Shown: positions 16,959 through 25,999 of the stretch, one piece after another
Numbering within the stretch: position 1 is the first letter of the stretch
Layout of the letters: each line of letters starts with the position of its first letter
Origin: Pseudomonas putida W15Oct28
Lineage (GTDB): Bacteria > Pseudomonadota > Gammaproteobacteria > Pseudomonadales > Pseudomonadaceae
NCBI RefSeq assembly: GCF_000708715.2
Contig: NZ_JENB01000001.1
Location: forward strand, 124,001 to 188,000
Direction: 5' to 3'
DNA length: 64,000 nt
Translations under genes and position numbers: made by a program
Notes under the pieces: model-generated
The model's input: only the letters and a program-made list of their open reading frames with translations
What the model was told of the DNA's origin: nothing
Database searches by the model: none

Positions 16959-19211
16959 TCAGCTCTGGATCAAGTGTTCCAGGGTCGCACGGGCCTGGCC
17001 GAGCTGGCTTGCCAGTGGTTCGGCGAGGGTGTTCAGTGCCTGCCCGTCATGCTCGCGGGCCGCATCCTCCAGGCGTCGCAACAGCGCAGCCAGGCCAGAA
17101 AACCCCAGGGAATCACAACTGCCGGCCAGGCGATGGGCCAGGTGCAGCACTTCGGTATAGTCCTGGGCTGGCAGCGCCTCGGCCAACGCCGTGGCGTGCT
17201 GCTCCAGTGACTGGCGCAACACGTTCAGCAGGCCTTGCAGCTTCTGCTCGCCCAGCAGCGAGCGGTGGGTGGCCAGCAGCGACCAGTCCATGTTCGCGTC
17301 AATACTGGCCTGTTCGGTCGGCGTCGCGTCGGCCAGTGCCTGACGCAGGTTGGCCAGCCGAAGAGGCTTGGCCAGCACCCCTTGCATGCCGGCTTCCAGG
17401 TAACCCGACACTTGCCCCGGTTGCACGCCAGCGGTCAGCGCCACTATGCGGCTGCGGTGGTTAGGCCCGGGGGTGGCGCGAAGCTGCCGGCACAGTTCCA
17501 CTCCGCTCATGCCTGGGAGGTGAACGTCGAGCAGGATCAGGTCGAAGCGCCGCTGTGCGCACAGCTGCAGAGCCTGCCCGGCATCTTCGGCAAAGCTCAC
17601 CCGGTGGCCATCGCGCACCAGCAGGCCGCCCGCCACCTCTCGGTTCAGCGCGACGTCCTCGACCACCAGGATATCCAGGCTGGCGCTGGCCGCCGGGGCC
17701 GGGGTAGTGGCCGCATCTGGCTGCCCAAGGGCAATGTCGAGTTCGAACCAGAAGCAACTGCCCTGCCCTTGCACACTGTCCAGGCCAATGTTGCCCCCCA
17801 GGTTTTCCACCAGGTGCTTGCAGATCGCCAGGCCCAGGCCGGTGCCGCCATAGCGGCGGGCCACGGCCTCGCTGGCCTGGACGAAGCGGTCGAAGATTTT
17901 TGCCTGTACGGCCGGCTCGATGCCGATGCCATTGTCATGGACCGACAGCCGCAGGCGCTGCGTGGCCGCATCGCTGGCCAGCACCTGCACCTTGAGCCGC
18001 ACCTGGCCGTGCTCGGTGAACTTGATGGCATTGGCCAGCAGGTTGCTGAGCACCTGGCGCAGGTACTGCTCGGCGCCGTGCTGGTAACCGGCCAATTGCT
18101 CATCAACCTCCAGATGCAGTGTGTCGCCGTTGTCCACGGCCATGGGTTCGAGTAGCGCCAGCACTTCCTGGCACAACTGACGCAGCGAAAAACCGACCAG
18201 CTCGGCGCGGCTCTCACCTTCTTCAAGCCGGGCGAAATACAGCACTTCGTTGAGAATCGCCAACAGCCCCTCGCCGGCCTTGTACAAGGCTTCCAGGCGC
18301 TGGCGGTCGGCGGCTTCCAGCCGGCCACCGCGTAGCAGCTCGGCCATGCCCAGGATACCGTTGAGCGGGGTGCGCAACTCGTGGCTCATGGTCGCCAGGA
18401 AGCGCGATTTGGCCAGGTTGGCGGCCTCGGCGTCATCCTTGGCCCGGGCCAGGCTGGCGGTACGTCGTTCGACCATGGCCTGCAGTTCGTCGCGTTTGTC
18501 TTGCAACGCCAGGCGGTCGCGCTCGCGGCGTTCGATGTCACTGAGGATGGCGCGGCGCATGTCGTCCAGGGCATTGGCCACCGTGTCGATTTCGTCGGGG
18601 CGCGATGAACGGCGGCGCCCCAGGCGCAGCGGCTCCTGCCACTGGCCGGCGCCAATACGCCGGGCGAACTCGGCCATCACTTGCAGATGACGAGTGACCA
18701 GCCGATAGAACAGCCCCGACAGCGCCACCGCCAGGCCACACAGGAACACACCCATCCACAGCAGGCTGGCAAGGCCGGTGGCGTACAGCCGACGGTGCAC
18801 CGCCCCCAGGTCGATACTCACTTCCAGCTCACCCAGGTGCCTGGCCGGGCCCGAGGGGGGCTGATAGTCCAGGGGGAAGCGCTCGATGCGCAGCGGCCCT
18901 TGGGGTTCGGCCTCCCCTCGCAGCAGTTGAAAATCGTCGCTGACCAGGCGCACCCGGGCCACGTCAGAAAAATCCACCAAACCGCGCAATTGCGTATCCA
19001 GCTGCGCCTCATCCAGGTCCCACAGGCTGCGCTCCAGGCTGGCCAGGTAACCGGCGCGGATCAACGCCATGCGCGCCTCGATGTCGCGCATCTCGCGGCG
19101 GTATTCAAAATACAGCTGCACGCTACTGGCCAGTACGGTGAAGCACAGGCTGAACAACAGGATGAACCGCAGCAGGCGGCGCAGCAGGCCATCGGTGTGC
19201 AGGCGGATCAT
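16959..19211 (-). CDS. aruS: Hybrid sensor histidine kinase AruS
   Basis: A 750-residue inner-membrane sensor. Two transmembrane segments (about 12-32 and 149-168) enclose a periplasmic domain of about 115 residues. A HAMP-like region and coiled coil follow, then the phospho-accepting H-box [11 protein letters not shown] (His near 277), ATPase N and G boxes, a receiver domain with L-L-D-V-H-L-P-G (Asp near 560), and a C-terminal Hpt domain with A-H-R-L-A-G-S (His near 693). This is a full phosphorelay kinase. It overlaps the binding-protein gene by four bases, which in turn overlaps aruR. By homology of locus, it controls the arginine transaminase operon. Confidence 0.88.
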   Translation of the reverse strand: MIRLHTDGLLRRLLRFILLFSLCFTVLASSVQLYFEYRREMRDIEARMALIRAGYLASLERSLWDLDEAQLDTQLRGLVDFSDVARVRLVSDDFQLLRGEAEPQGPLRIERFPLDYQPPSGPARHLGELEVSIDLGAVHRRLYATGLASLLWMGVFLCGLAVALSGLFYRLVTRHLQVMAEFARRIGAGQWQEPLRLGRRRSSRPDEIDTVANALDDMRRAILSDIERRERDRLALQDKRDELQAMVERRTASLARAKDDAEAANLAKSRFLATMSHELRTPLNGILGMAELLRGGRLEAADRQRLEALYKAGEGLLAILNEVLYFARLEEGESRAELVGFSLRQLCQEVLALLEPMAVDNGDTLHLEVDEQLAGYQHGAEQYLRQVLSNLLANAIKFTEHGQVRLKVQVLASDAATQRLRLSVHDNGIGIEPAVQAKIFDRFVQASEAVARRYGGTGLGLAICKHLVENLGGNIGLDSVQGQGSCFWFELDIALGQPDAATTPAPAASASLDILVVEDVALNREVAGGLLVRDGHRVSFAEDAGQALQLCAQRRFDLILLDVHLPGMSGVELCRQLRATPGPNHRSRIVALTAGVQPGQVSGYLEAGMQGVLAKPLRLANLRQALADATPTEQASIDANMDWSLLATHRSLLGEQKLQGLLNVLRQSLEQHATALAEALPAQDYTEVLHLAHRLAGSCDSLGFSGLAALLRRLEDAAREHDGQALNTLAEPLASQLGQARATLEHLIQS

Positions 19212-19993
19212 CGGGCATCTGCCGGCAGGTTGATCATGTCGCGGTAAGTGACCTCGCTCTGCTCCAGCCAGCGCGCGATCTCGCCAGCCTGGTTCATGCG
19301 CCGCAGCTGCGCGTCGATTTCGTCCATGTGCTGGCTCAGGGGTGATTGCCGCGATACGGCAACGCGCAGGTAGTCCACGCTCAGTGCGCTGGGCAGTACG
19401 CGGATATCCTGCGCACCGGGCAGGTGCTCGATGAACAGTTGGCCGGTGCGCCGCTCCTGGATCACGTAGTCGATGCGCCCGCGGATCAGCTTGCCGAAGT
19501 TCTGCTGGCTGGAAGACACCCGTTCGATGTTCTGGTGGCGGGCGACGAAGCGGTCGAATTCGGCGCCGTAGCTTTCGCCGTACAACAGGCCGCCGCGGTA
19601 ACCGGCCAGGTCTTCCAGCTGCTGGAACTGCACCGGCCGCTTGCGGTTGTAGAACACGGCCACTTCCTCGCGCACCACCGGCTCCGTGGAAAAATGCATG
19701 CGCTGGTCACGCTGGTCGCTGTTGTAGGCCAGCACCACGTCCACCCGCCCGGCAGCAGCGTCCATCAGGCAGCGTTTCCAGTTGCCCAGCACCACGGTCT
19801 GCACGTCGTAGCCCATGCGTGCGAACAGTTCGCGCACCACGGTTGGCGCCAGGCCGCGTACCTGGTGGCCGTCGCTCCAGGACATCGGCGGGTACACCGG
19901 GTAATCGCAGTAGCGCACCGTCTGCGCCGCGCCGGCCGGCACGCTGAGCAACGCCAGCGCCATCCCCCAGGCACGGCGGGCGCGGTGGGTCAT
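19208..19993 (-). CDS. Periplasmic solute-binding-like protein (SBP family 3)
   Basis: A 261-residue protein with a signal peptide (about 1-22, ending P-A-G-A-A) followed by a family 3 binding-protein fold: Y-P-P-M-S-W near the start, G-L-A-P-T-V-V-R-E-L-F and R-V-D-V-V-L-A-Y in lobe one, and the lobe-two return at the C-terminus. No ABC permease or ATPase is adjacent. Instead it is sandwiched between aruR and aruS with ATGA overlaps on both sides, so it is made in step with the two-component pair. It probably senses arginine, or another ligand, and presents it to the periplasmic domain of AruS. That role is inferred. Confidence 0.85.
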   Translation of the reverse strand: MTHRARRAWGMALALLSVPAGAAQTVRYCDYPVYPPMSWSDGHQVRGLAPTVVRELFARMGYDVQTVVLGNWKRCLMDAAAGRVDVVLAYNSDQRDQRMHFSTEPVVREEVAVFYNRKRPVQFQQLEDLAGYRGGLLYGESYGAEFDRFVARHQNIERVSSSQQNFGKLIRGRIDYVIQERRTGQLFIEHLPGAQDIRVLPSALSVDYLRVAVSRQSPLSQHMDEIDAQLRRMNQAGEIARWLEQSEVTYRDMINLPADAR

Positions 19994-20706
19994 GCGGCCA
20001 CGCTGGCAGTGAACAGGTAGCCGGTGCCGTGAATGGTGATGATCAGTTGCGGCTCGGCCGGGTCATCGTGCAGCTTGCGCCGCAGGCGACCGACCAGCAC
20101 GTCGATGGAGCGGTCGTTGGGTACCCACTCGCGGTTGCGAATCTGGTCCATCAGCTGGTCGCGGCTCAGGGTATGGCCGCTGTTGCGCAGGAACACGCTG
20201 AGCAGCTGGAACTCACCGTGGGTCAGCAGGGTTTGCCCACCGCGTGGGTCGATCAGGCGACGGCGGTCGGTGTCCAGCGCCCAGTCGGCAAACTGCTTCA
20301 ACGACTGCGCGCAGGCCGGTGCCGGGTGCACTTCGCGGGCATGGCGCACGCGGCGGATCAGGTTTTTGGCGCGCGATACCAGCTCACGGGGGTTGAGCGG
20401 TTTGATCACGTAGTCGTCGGCGCCGCATTCCAGGCCGACAATGCGGTCGATGTCGTCGTTGCGGCCGGTAATGAGGATGATGCCCACCTCCGAGCGCACC
20501 CGCAGCTCGCGGGTCAGGGTGAGGCCGTCCTTGCCAGGCAGGCGGATGTCCAGCAGCACCAGGTCGACATCCTGGCTGCCGAGCAGGGCCTCGGCCTTTT
20601 CCGCCGTGTCGGCACAGTGCACGTCATAGCCTTCCTGGGACAGATAGGCCTGCAGCAAGTCACGAATAAGCGGATCGTCATCAACGATCAATACCCGAGG
20701 CGTCAT
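19990..20706 (-). CDS. aruR: OmpR-family response regulator AruR
   Basis: A 238-residue regulator. The receiver domain (about 1-120) begins R-V-L-I-V-D-D-D-P and has the phospho-acceptor aspartate in L-L-D-I-R-L-P-G-K-D-G near 51. The winged-helix domain (about 140-235) ends in R-L-R-R-K-L-H-D-D-P and G-T-G-Y-L-F. The open frame reaches 20907, but 67 residues of non-homologous sequence would precede the receiver; the ATG at 20706 is the natural start. In P. aeruginosa, AruR with AruS activates aruHI in response to arginine. It is first in a coupled aruR / binding protein / aruS operon. Confidence 0.9.
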   Translation of the reverse strand: MTPRVLIVDDDPLIRDLLQAYLSQEGYDVHCADTAEKAEALLGSQDVDLVLLDIRLPGKDGLTLTRELRVRSEVGIILITGRNDDIDRIVGLECGADDYVIKPLNPRELVSRAKNLIRRVRHAREVHPAPACAQSLKQFADWALDTDRRRLIDPRGGQTLLTHGEFQLLSVFLRNSGHTLSRDQLMDQIRNREWVPNDRSIDVLVGRLRRKLHDDPAEPQLIITIHGTGYLFTASVAA

Positions 20707-20780
20707 TGCGTGTTGTCTCTTTTTTATTGGTGTTGTTCTACACACTCGCGCCAGCAGCGTACTCGTTACTGAACAGACGA

Positions 20781-21425
20781 TCAACAGCCCTCGGGCAGGC
20801 TGAAGCGCCGCCGACCGCCGGCCTGCAGGCCGTCGACCCAGGCCTCGCAGATAATCACGCCCTGCTCGGGGGTGAAGGTGCCGGGGTTGAGCCCCGACTC
20901 CAGCCACAGGCCATCGAGCAGGGCACTGAGGCTGATGGCCGCAAGATCGGCATCGAAGCCCTGCCAGCCCTCCTGCGTGGCCAGCTCGGCCAGCAACCGG
21001 CTCAGTTCCTTGCGGTACTCGCCGTAGGAATGGTCATGCACCTGGTTGATCGCATCGGCCGTCTTGACCGCGCCCCAGAACGCCAGCCAGGCGTCGAGCA
21101 GTTGCGGATCGAGCAGCTCTGCACAGAACGAGGCGCGGAAAAACGCCGACAGCCGCTCGCGGGCATTGGGCGCAGCCTGGGCCATGGCCTCACGCAACAG
21201 GCCCATCACCCGGCCGGTGACGGCCAGGTAGGCTTCGGCCACCAGTTCATCCTTGCCGGCGTAGTGGTGGCTGATCAGCCCGACCGAGACCCCGGCCTCG
21301 GCCGAAATCTTGCGGATCGAAGCCCCTTGGAATCCATGGCGTTTGAGGCACACCAGGGTCGCTTCGACCAGGTTGGCCTTGCGCAATTCCGGCAGCATGC
21401 GGTGGTAGCGGGCTTCCTGGCTCAT
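20781..21425 (-). CDS. TetR-family regulator, BetI-like
   Basis: A 214-residue repressor. The helix-turn-helix near 30-60 reads I-R-K-I-S-A-E-A-G-V-S-V-G-L-I-S-H-H-Y, a pattern close to BetI. The rest is an all-helical ligand-binding domain of the usual length. The open frame continues to 22115 in antisense to the crotonase gene; the ATG at 21425 gives the normal TetR size. It is divergent from the crotonase gene across 102 bases that contain a palindrome (21438-21457), so it probably represses itself and that gene. A TetR gene also sits beside aruR in P. aeruginosa. No choline genes are nearby. Confidence 0.87.
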   Translation of the reverse strand: MSQEARYHRMLPELRKANLVEATLVCLKRHGFQGASIRKISAEAGVSVGLISHHYAGKDELVAEAYLAVTGRVMGLLREAMAQAAPNARERLSAFFRASFCAELLDPQLLDAWLAFWGAVKTADAINQVHDHSYGEYRKELSRLLAELATQEGWQGFDADLAAISLSALLDGLWLESGLNPGTFTPEQGVIICEAWVDGLQAGGRRRFSLPEGC

Positions 21426-21437
21426 CAAGGGTTCTCG

Positions 21438-21457
21438 GTTCAGGGGCTGGGCTGAAC
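21438..21457. promoter_or_regulatory. Palindrome in the tetR-crotonase divergent promoter, candidate TetR operator
   Basis: GTTCAG and CTGAAC form perfect 6-base inverted arms around an 8-base centre. A second, wider inverted pair, CAAGGGTT (21426-21433) and AACCCTTG (21487-21494), brackets it. TetR operators are typically palindromes of this size in divergent promoters. Operator function is inferred. Confidence 0.45.
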
Positions 21458-21527
21458 GACTGTACAACAAGCCGGACTGCGTGATAAACCCTTGGCACAC
21501 TTGCCCACAACAACAAAAGCGGCTGCC

Positions 21528-22274
21528 ATGAACGACCTGATCACACGCGAGCTGGACCAAGGCCTGCTGACCCTGGCCTTCAACCGCCCCGACAAGCTCA
21601 ATGCCCTGAACACCGCCATGTACCAGCAACTGGGCGACCTGCTGCTGGCAGCGGGCGAAGACCCCGGCGTCGATACCATCATCATCACCGGTGGCCCCCA
21701 CTGCTTCACCGCTGGCAACGACCTGCGGGATTTTCTCGACAACCCGCCCACTGACCTGGACAGCCCGGTGTTCCGCCTGATGCGGGTGGTCATGGGCCTG
21801 GACAAGCCGCTGATCGCGGCAGTCAGTGGCGCAGCAATCGGCATCGGCGCCACCTTGCTGCTGCATTGCGACCAGGTGCTGGTCAGCCGTTCGACCAAGC
21901 TGCGCATGCCGTTCGCACCGTTGGGTGTGTGCCCGGAGTTCGGTTCCAGCCTGCTGCTGCCGCGCATGCTTGGCCAGGCCCGGGCGGCCCGCCTGCTGCT
22001 GGGCAACGCGTTGCTGGATGGCGAGCAGGCGGTGGCCTGGGGGCTGGCCAATGAACTGCACGAAGATGGCGAACAGTGCCTGGCCGCAGCACGCAAGCTG
22101 GCGCGGCAGCTGCAAAGCTACCCGCAGGCGGCGCTGCGCATCAGCAAGCGGCTGCTCAAGGACAGCCAGCGGGCGGCGCTGGAGGAAACCGTGGCGCGGG
22201 AAAGCCGGTTGTTCATTGAATGCTTGCGCACCGAAGAAGCACGGGCCGTGCTGCGAGGGCTGATCAAGGATTAA
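21528..22274 (+). CDS. Enoyl-CoA hydratase/isomerase (crotonase family)
   Basis: A 248-residue crotonase. It has F-N-R-P-D-K-L-N-A-L-N at the start, T-A-G-N-D-L-R-D-F for the first oxyanion-hole loop, and G-A-A-I-G-I-G-A-T-L-L-L-H-C-D for the second. As in many paralogues, the paired catalytic glutamates of true hydratases are not evident. A TTG at 21492 would add 12 residues, but the ATG at 21528 gives the standard start. It stands alone on this strand opposite a TetR gene. It could take part in the same CoA-ester branch as the aru operon or in general fatty-acid use. Confidence 0.85.
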   Translation: MNDLITRELDQGLLTLAFNRPDKLNALNTAMYQQLGDLLLAAGEDPGVDTIIITGGPHCFTAGNDLRDFLDNPPTDLDSPVFRLMRVVMGLDKPLIAAVSGAAIGIGATLLLHCDQVLVSRSTKLRMPFAPLGVCPEFGSSLLLPRMLGQARAARLLLGNALLDGEQAVAWGLANELHEDGEQCLAAARKLARQLQSYPQAALRISKRLLKDSQRAALEETVARESRLFIECLRTEEARAVLRGLIKD

Positions 22275-22337
22275 ATGGCCTACTGCGATCTTTTGGGGCT
22301 ACGGTCTGGCTCAACCTTTAAAAGCCCACGCGATTAC

Positions 22338-22472
22338 TGTAGGAGCGGCCTTGTGTCGCGAAAGGGCCGCAAAGCGGCCCCGGCAATTCTGCGGCGAGGC
22401 GCAGATCTTGGGGGGCGCTTCGCACCCCTTTCCGACCGGTCCGGCGCCCCGGCAAGGCCGCTCCCACAGGGA
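22338..22472. repeat. Inverted pair of the GAGCGGCCTTGTGTCG intergenic repeat
   Basis: The left arm begins CTGTAGGAGCGGCC and carries the GGGCCGC-AAA-GCGGCCC hairpin. The right arm is a diverged inverse ending GGCCGCTCCCACAG. It lies between the crotonase gene and the end of the AttH-like gene (convergent), where it could serve as a two-way transcription end. Confidence 0.8.
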
Positions 22473-22500
22473 GAGTGCATCATGGCGGGAACGTGTTGTA

Positions 22501-23556
22501 CTAGTACCCAGTCATCTCCAGATACCCGCGCCCCCCCGTACTCCCGCTCATGCGCACCGGCCCTTCCCAATACGGGAACCGGGTATCCATCCAGGCCTGC
22601 GGCTCCACTGCATCAACCTGCACATCAACCCCATGCCACGGCACCTGCACCCGCCATCGCGTCGGTACCCGCTTGCCATTCTTCTGCTCGGCCCAGGCCT
22701 GCGCCTGCAACTGGATCTGTGCTCCGTCCAGCGCCGCCACCTCGCCCTGCGGCCCAACCCAGGTGCCGGCGCGATACGGTTCCCCCTGCGCCTCCCGCAC
22801 CTGAAACAGCATCAGTTTGGCGCCACTGTCCAGGTGCAGTGAAAACCAGTCCCACCCCGTTTGCCCCGCCGCCAGCGGCTGGCTGCTCCATTCCCGGTCC
22901 AGCCAGGCCTGGCCGGTGACCGCGATGCACATGCCATCACGCTCTACCTCCCCGTGCACACGGTAAAACGGCTGGCTGTAATAGTAAGAGGCCTGCCCCT
23001 TGCCGGATTTCTCGCTGTAGCCCTGATCGCCGTGCAGCACCAAGGGGCGGTCACTGCGTAAACGCAAGTCGTAGCGAAAACCTTCGCCACCGGCAGCCAT
23101 TTGCAGGCTTTCGATACCCCCCCTGCCCTGCAACGACCAATCATTGATCCACGCCCGGAACGGCTGGGCCTGCACGCCGGCCTGGCCGATACCGCCGCGC
23201 GCCAGGGTTTCGCCAGACTGGTGACCGCCCGGACCGGTCAGGGCCGCGTGCCCCATCCACAGGTTGGGGCTGTTCCAGTCGGTGGTTTCAGGGCCGGGGC
23301 GCAGGGCCGAGCGGAACAGCGTCCACTGCGCGCCCCAGTCACGCCCCTGGGCGTCCTTGAGGTTGGCGGTGACGTACCACCATTCGATGCGAAAGCCATC
23401 GTGCGGGCCGTGGTCTCGCGGGAATTCCAGGCGATGCGCGCGGGCCACCTGGCTGAAACCGCCCGCCTGCTGCCCCAGCCCGGCATAGCTTTGTGGCGCC
23501 GGCGGGTCACAAGCGCATAGCAGGCCGCACAGCAACAGCAAGGCGTTACGCTTCAT
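22501..23556 (-). CDS. AttH/CrtC-like lipocalin-domain lipoprotein
   Basis: A protein of about 351 residues starting M-K-R-N-A-L-L-L-L with a lipobox L-C-A-C (Cys 16), so it is probably membrane-anchored. F-P-R-D-H-G-P-H-D-G-F-R-I-E-W-W-Y-V-T-A is the hallmark of the AttH / carotenoid 1,2-hydratase-like double-lipocalin family, and W-M-G-H-A-A-L-T follows. Such genes commonly accompany an ABC ATPase and FtsX-type permease, as here; the molecular role is not settled. The ATG at 23556 overlaps the permease stop by eleven bases. A TTG two codons earlier is also in frame. Confidence 0.85.
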   Translation of the reverse strand: MKRNALLLLCGLLCACDPPAPQSYAGLGQQAGGFSQVARAHRLEFPRDHGPHDGFRIEWWYVTANLKDAQGRDWGAQWTLFRSALRPGPETTDWNSPNLWMGHAALTGPGGHQSGETLARGGIGQAGVQAQPFRAWINDWSLQGRGGIESLQMAAGGEGFRYDLRLRSDRPLVLHGDQGYSEKSGKGQASYYYSQPFYRVHGEVERDGMCIAVTGQAWLDREWSSQPLAAGQTGWDWFSLHLDSGAKLMLFQVREAQGEPYRAGTWVGPQGEVAALDGAQIQLQAQAWAEQKNGKRVPTRWRVQVPWHGVDVQVDAVEPQAWMDTRFPYWEGPVRMSGSTGGRGYLEMTGY

Positions 23557-25999
23557 CGGCAAACGGCCTCAACAGTTCGCGGGGCTGGCGGCGCGCCAGC
23601 TGCCACAGCGGCCAGGCGCTGGCCAACAGGCTGGTGAACAGCCCCAGCGCGGCCAGTTGCAGCAGCTGCACAGGGAAGACGTAGAGCGGCAGGCGCCAGC
23701 CGAACGCCTGCACGTTGACCACCGCCACCAGGCACCAGGCCAGCAACACCCCCAACGGGATTGCCAGCAGTACCGTGAAACTGCTCAGCGTCAGTGTCTG
23801 CCCCAAGCTCAGCCACGCCAGTTGCCGGCGCTGCACACCCAGCGCCCACAGGGGCGCCAACTGGCTCAGCCGCGTTTGGCCCAGGGTAAGCAGGTTGATG
23901 AACAGCGCCACGCCGGCCACGCCAAGCGTGAGGCTGTTGAGCGCAGCGGTGGCGGCAAAGGTACGGTTGAACACCTCGGTGGACCAGCGTTTCAGGCGCG
24001 CCTGCTCCACCACACGGCTGTCGTCCAGGGCGAAGTGCTGTTGCAACGCGGCCTTGATGACGGGCACTTGCTCGGTGGGCAGGTCAACGCTCAACCCGGT
24101 CAGCGTTGCCTGTGGCCAATGCTTGCGCAACCAGCTGGCATTGACCAGCACGTGGCCCTTGGGGTTACCGTAATCGCCATAGATTCCCACCACCGTCATC
24201 GCCTCTGAAGGCAGCGCCAGGCGGTCACCCAGTTGCAGCTTCAGGCGCCTGGCCAGCTGTTCGCTGAGCATCACGGCATGCCCGCTGGCCAGCGTTTCCC
24301 AGGCGTGAGGCTGCTGCTGCAGCAATGGCCAACGCTTGAGGTAGACCGGGTCATCGACGATGCCCTGAAGCTGCACCGGCCAGCCCTGCAACTGCGTTTC
24401 CACACGCCAGCCGGGCAGCACCACCCTGGCAGGCGATTGCTGCCCGAGCCATTGCGCAATCTCCAGACCTTGGGCGGTATCCCGAGGGGTGACATACAGG
24501 TCAGCAGACAGGCGCTGGTCCAGCCAGCCGACAAAGGTCTTGCGAAAGCCCTCGGTCATGCTGCCCACGCCGACACTGGCAGCCAGCGCCAGCAACAGTG
24601 CCATCAGCGCCAAACTCAGGGCCGGCAGTTGCTGGCGGCAATCGGCGACGAACCATTGCGCCAAGGGTCGCTGGCAGTACCGCGTCAGCAAGGCCAGTAC
24701 CCGGTCGAGCAAGGCCGGCAACAACAGCGCCGCCGCCAGCAACAGCCCAGCCAGCATGGCAAACGCGCTGGCCAGGCTGTTACCCAGCACGCCACAGCCC
24801 AAGGCCAGCAGCAACAGAACGCCCGCCACGCAAGCCTGGCGCCTCAACCATGGCCCCTGTGCCAGCCGCCAGGCCTGAGGCTGCGCCAACGCCAGCAACG
24901 GCAACCGGGATGCACGCAACACGCTGCCCAGCCCTGCCAGCAATGCCCCCAGCACACTCACAAGCACCCCCACCAGCCACCACCATGCGGGCAGGTTCAG
25001 GGTGCCGGCAACCTGGGCGCCATACAGCCCGCGCAAACTGGCCGCCACATCGGGCAACAACCACGCGGCCAGCACATACCCGCTGGCCACGCCGGCCAGC
25101 CCGCCCAAAACGGCGAACAGGCCCAGCTCCAGCACCAAGGCGCACAGCAGGGTGTTCAAGCTGACACCACAGGCGCGCAGATTGCGGATCAACCCACGCC
25201 GCTGCTCCAGCGCCAGACCGATTGCGGCATGGGCGATAAACAGGCCGACGACAAACGCCAGCAGGCCGAGGGCGGTCAGGTTGAGGTGAAAGCTCTCGGT
25301 CAGCCGCTGCAACCCGCCGTCGTCCTGTAGAGGTTGCAGTTCGAGGTAAACCGCAATATCAGCAGGCAGCGGCCCCGGCTTGCCGGCCACCAGCAATCGC
25401 GACAGTTGCCCAGGTGCGTGCAGCAACCGCTGGGCATGGCCGATATCGACCACGACAACCCCGGGCGCCAGCGCAGGCTGCAGGTGCATGGGCGGGAGCA
25501 GTTGCCCTTCGCTGTCGCGCACTGACGCCCCAGGCTCTGCGCCCAGTTGCCGCAAGGTGTCTGGCCCGGCCCACGCTTGCCCAGGTGTGCCGATGAACGC
25601 CTGTACGTCGAATGCTTGCGGCTGCACACCGGCGACGCTGCTGGCCGGTGGCAGGCTCAAGGGGTCGATGCCCAGCAGGCGCACGCTGCGCGCGGGCTCC
25701 CCAGGCAAACGCAAGCGCCCTTCCAGCACCGGCGTCACTGGCCAACCCTGCTTGCGCAATCGCACGTAAAGCCCTTGGTCGAAGCGCTCCCCGTTGCGCG
25801 GCACCAACTGCGCCTGCAGCGGCCCGGCCAGCACGGCACTGGCCCGGGCGTAGTCGCTGCGAGCCTGACTGTTCAGCGCCTGCACGCCCGTCCATAGCGC
25901 TGTGGCCAGCCACAGCCCGGTGAAGATGCTGAAAAACTGCACACGATGGCGCCGCCAATGGCTGAGCAACGCCAACAGGGCCAGCGACAAAAGCCTCAT
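23546..25999 (-). CDS. FtsX/MacB-like ABC transporter permease
   Basis: An 817-residue inner-membrane protein. A first transmembrane helix near 20-45 precedes a large periplasmic region, followed by groups of hydrophobic segments in the middle (about 235-480) and at the C-terminus (about 690-800). This fits the duplicated FtsX layout of the YbbP/LolE-like family. The ATG at 25999 shares a base with the ATPase stop codon (TGATG), which fixes the start and indicates coupling; the 14 upstream codons are discarded. With the ATPase and the AttH-like lipoprotein it probably forms an export or lipid/lipoprotein handling machine. Substrate unknown. Confidence 0.87.
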   Translation of the reverse strand: MRLLSLALLALLSHWRRHRVQFFSIFTGLWLATALWTGVQALNSQARSDYARASAVLAGPLQAQLVPRNGERFDQGLYVRLRKQGWPVTPVLEGRLRLPGEPARSVRLLGIDPLSLPPASSVAGVQPQAFDVQAFIGTPGQAWAGPDTLRQLGAEPGASVRDSEGQLLPPMHLQPALAPGVVVVDIGHAQRLLHAPGQLSRLLVAGKPGPLPADIAVYLELQPLQDDGGLQRLTESFHLNLTALGLLAFVVGLFIAHAAIGLALEQRRGLIRNLRACGVSLNTLLCALVLELGLFAVLGGLAGVASGYVLAAWLLPDVAASLRGLYGAQVAGTLNLPAWWWLVGVLVSVLGALLAGLGSVLRASRLPLLALAQPQAWRLAQGPWLRRQACVAGVLLLLALGCGVLGNSLASAFAMLAGLLLAAALLLPALLDRVLALLTRYCQRPLAQWFVADCRQQLPALSLALMALLLALAASVGVGSMTEGFRKTFVGWLDQRLSADLYVTPRDTAQGLEIAQWLGQQSPARVVLPGWRVETQLQGWPVQLQGIVDDPVYLKRWPLLQQQPHAWETLASGHAVMLSEQLARRLKLQLGDRLALPSEAMTVVGIYGDYGNPKGHVLVNASWLRKHWPQATLTGLSVDLPTEQVPVIKAALQQHFALDDSRVVEQARLKRWSTEVFNRTFAATAALNSLTLGVAGVALFINLLTLGQTRLSQLAPLWALGVQRRQLAWLSLGQTLTLSSFTVLLAIPLGVLLAWCLVAVVNVQAFGWRLPLYVFPVQLLQLAALGLFTSLLASAWPLWQLARRQPRELLRPFADEA

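Noticed and set aside
21426..22115. Extension of the BetI-like regulator to 444 residues
   Set aside because: The added part is antisense to the crotonase gene. The TetR domain itself has a normal start at 21425.
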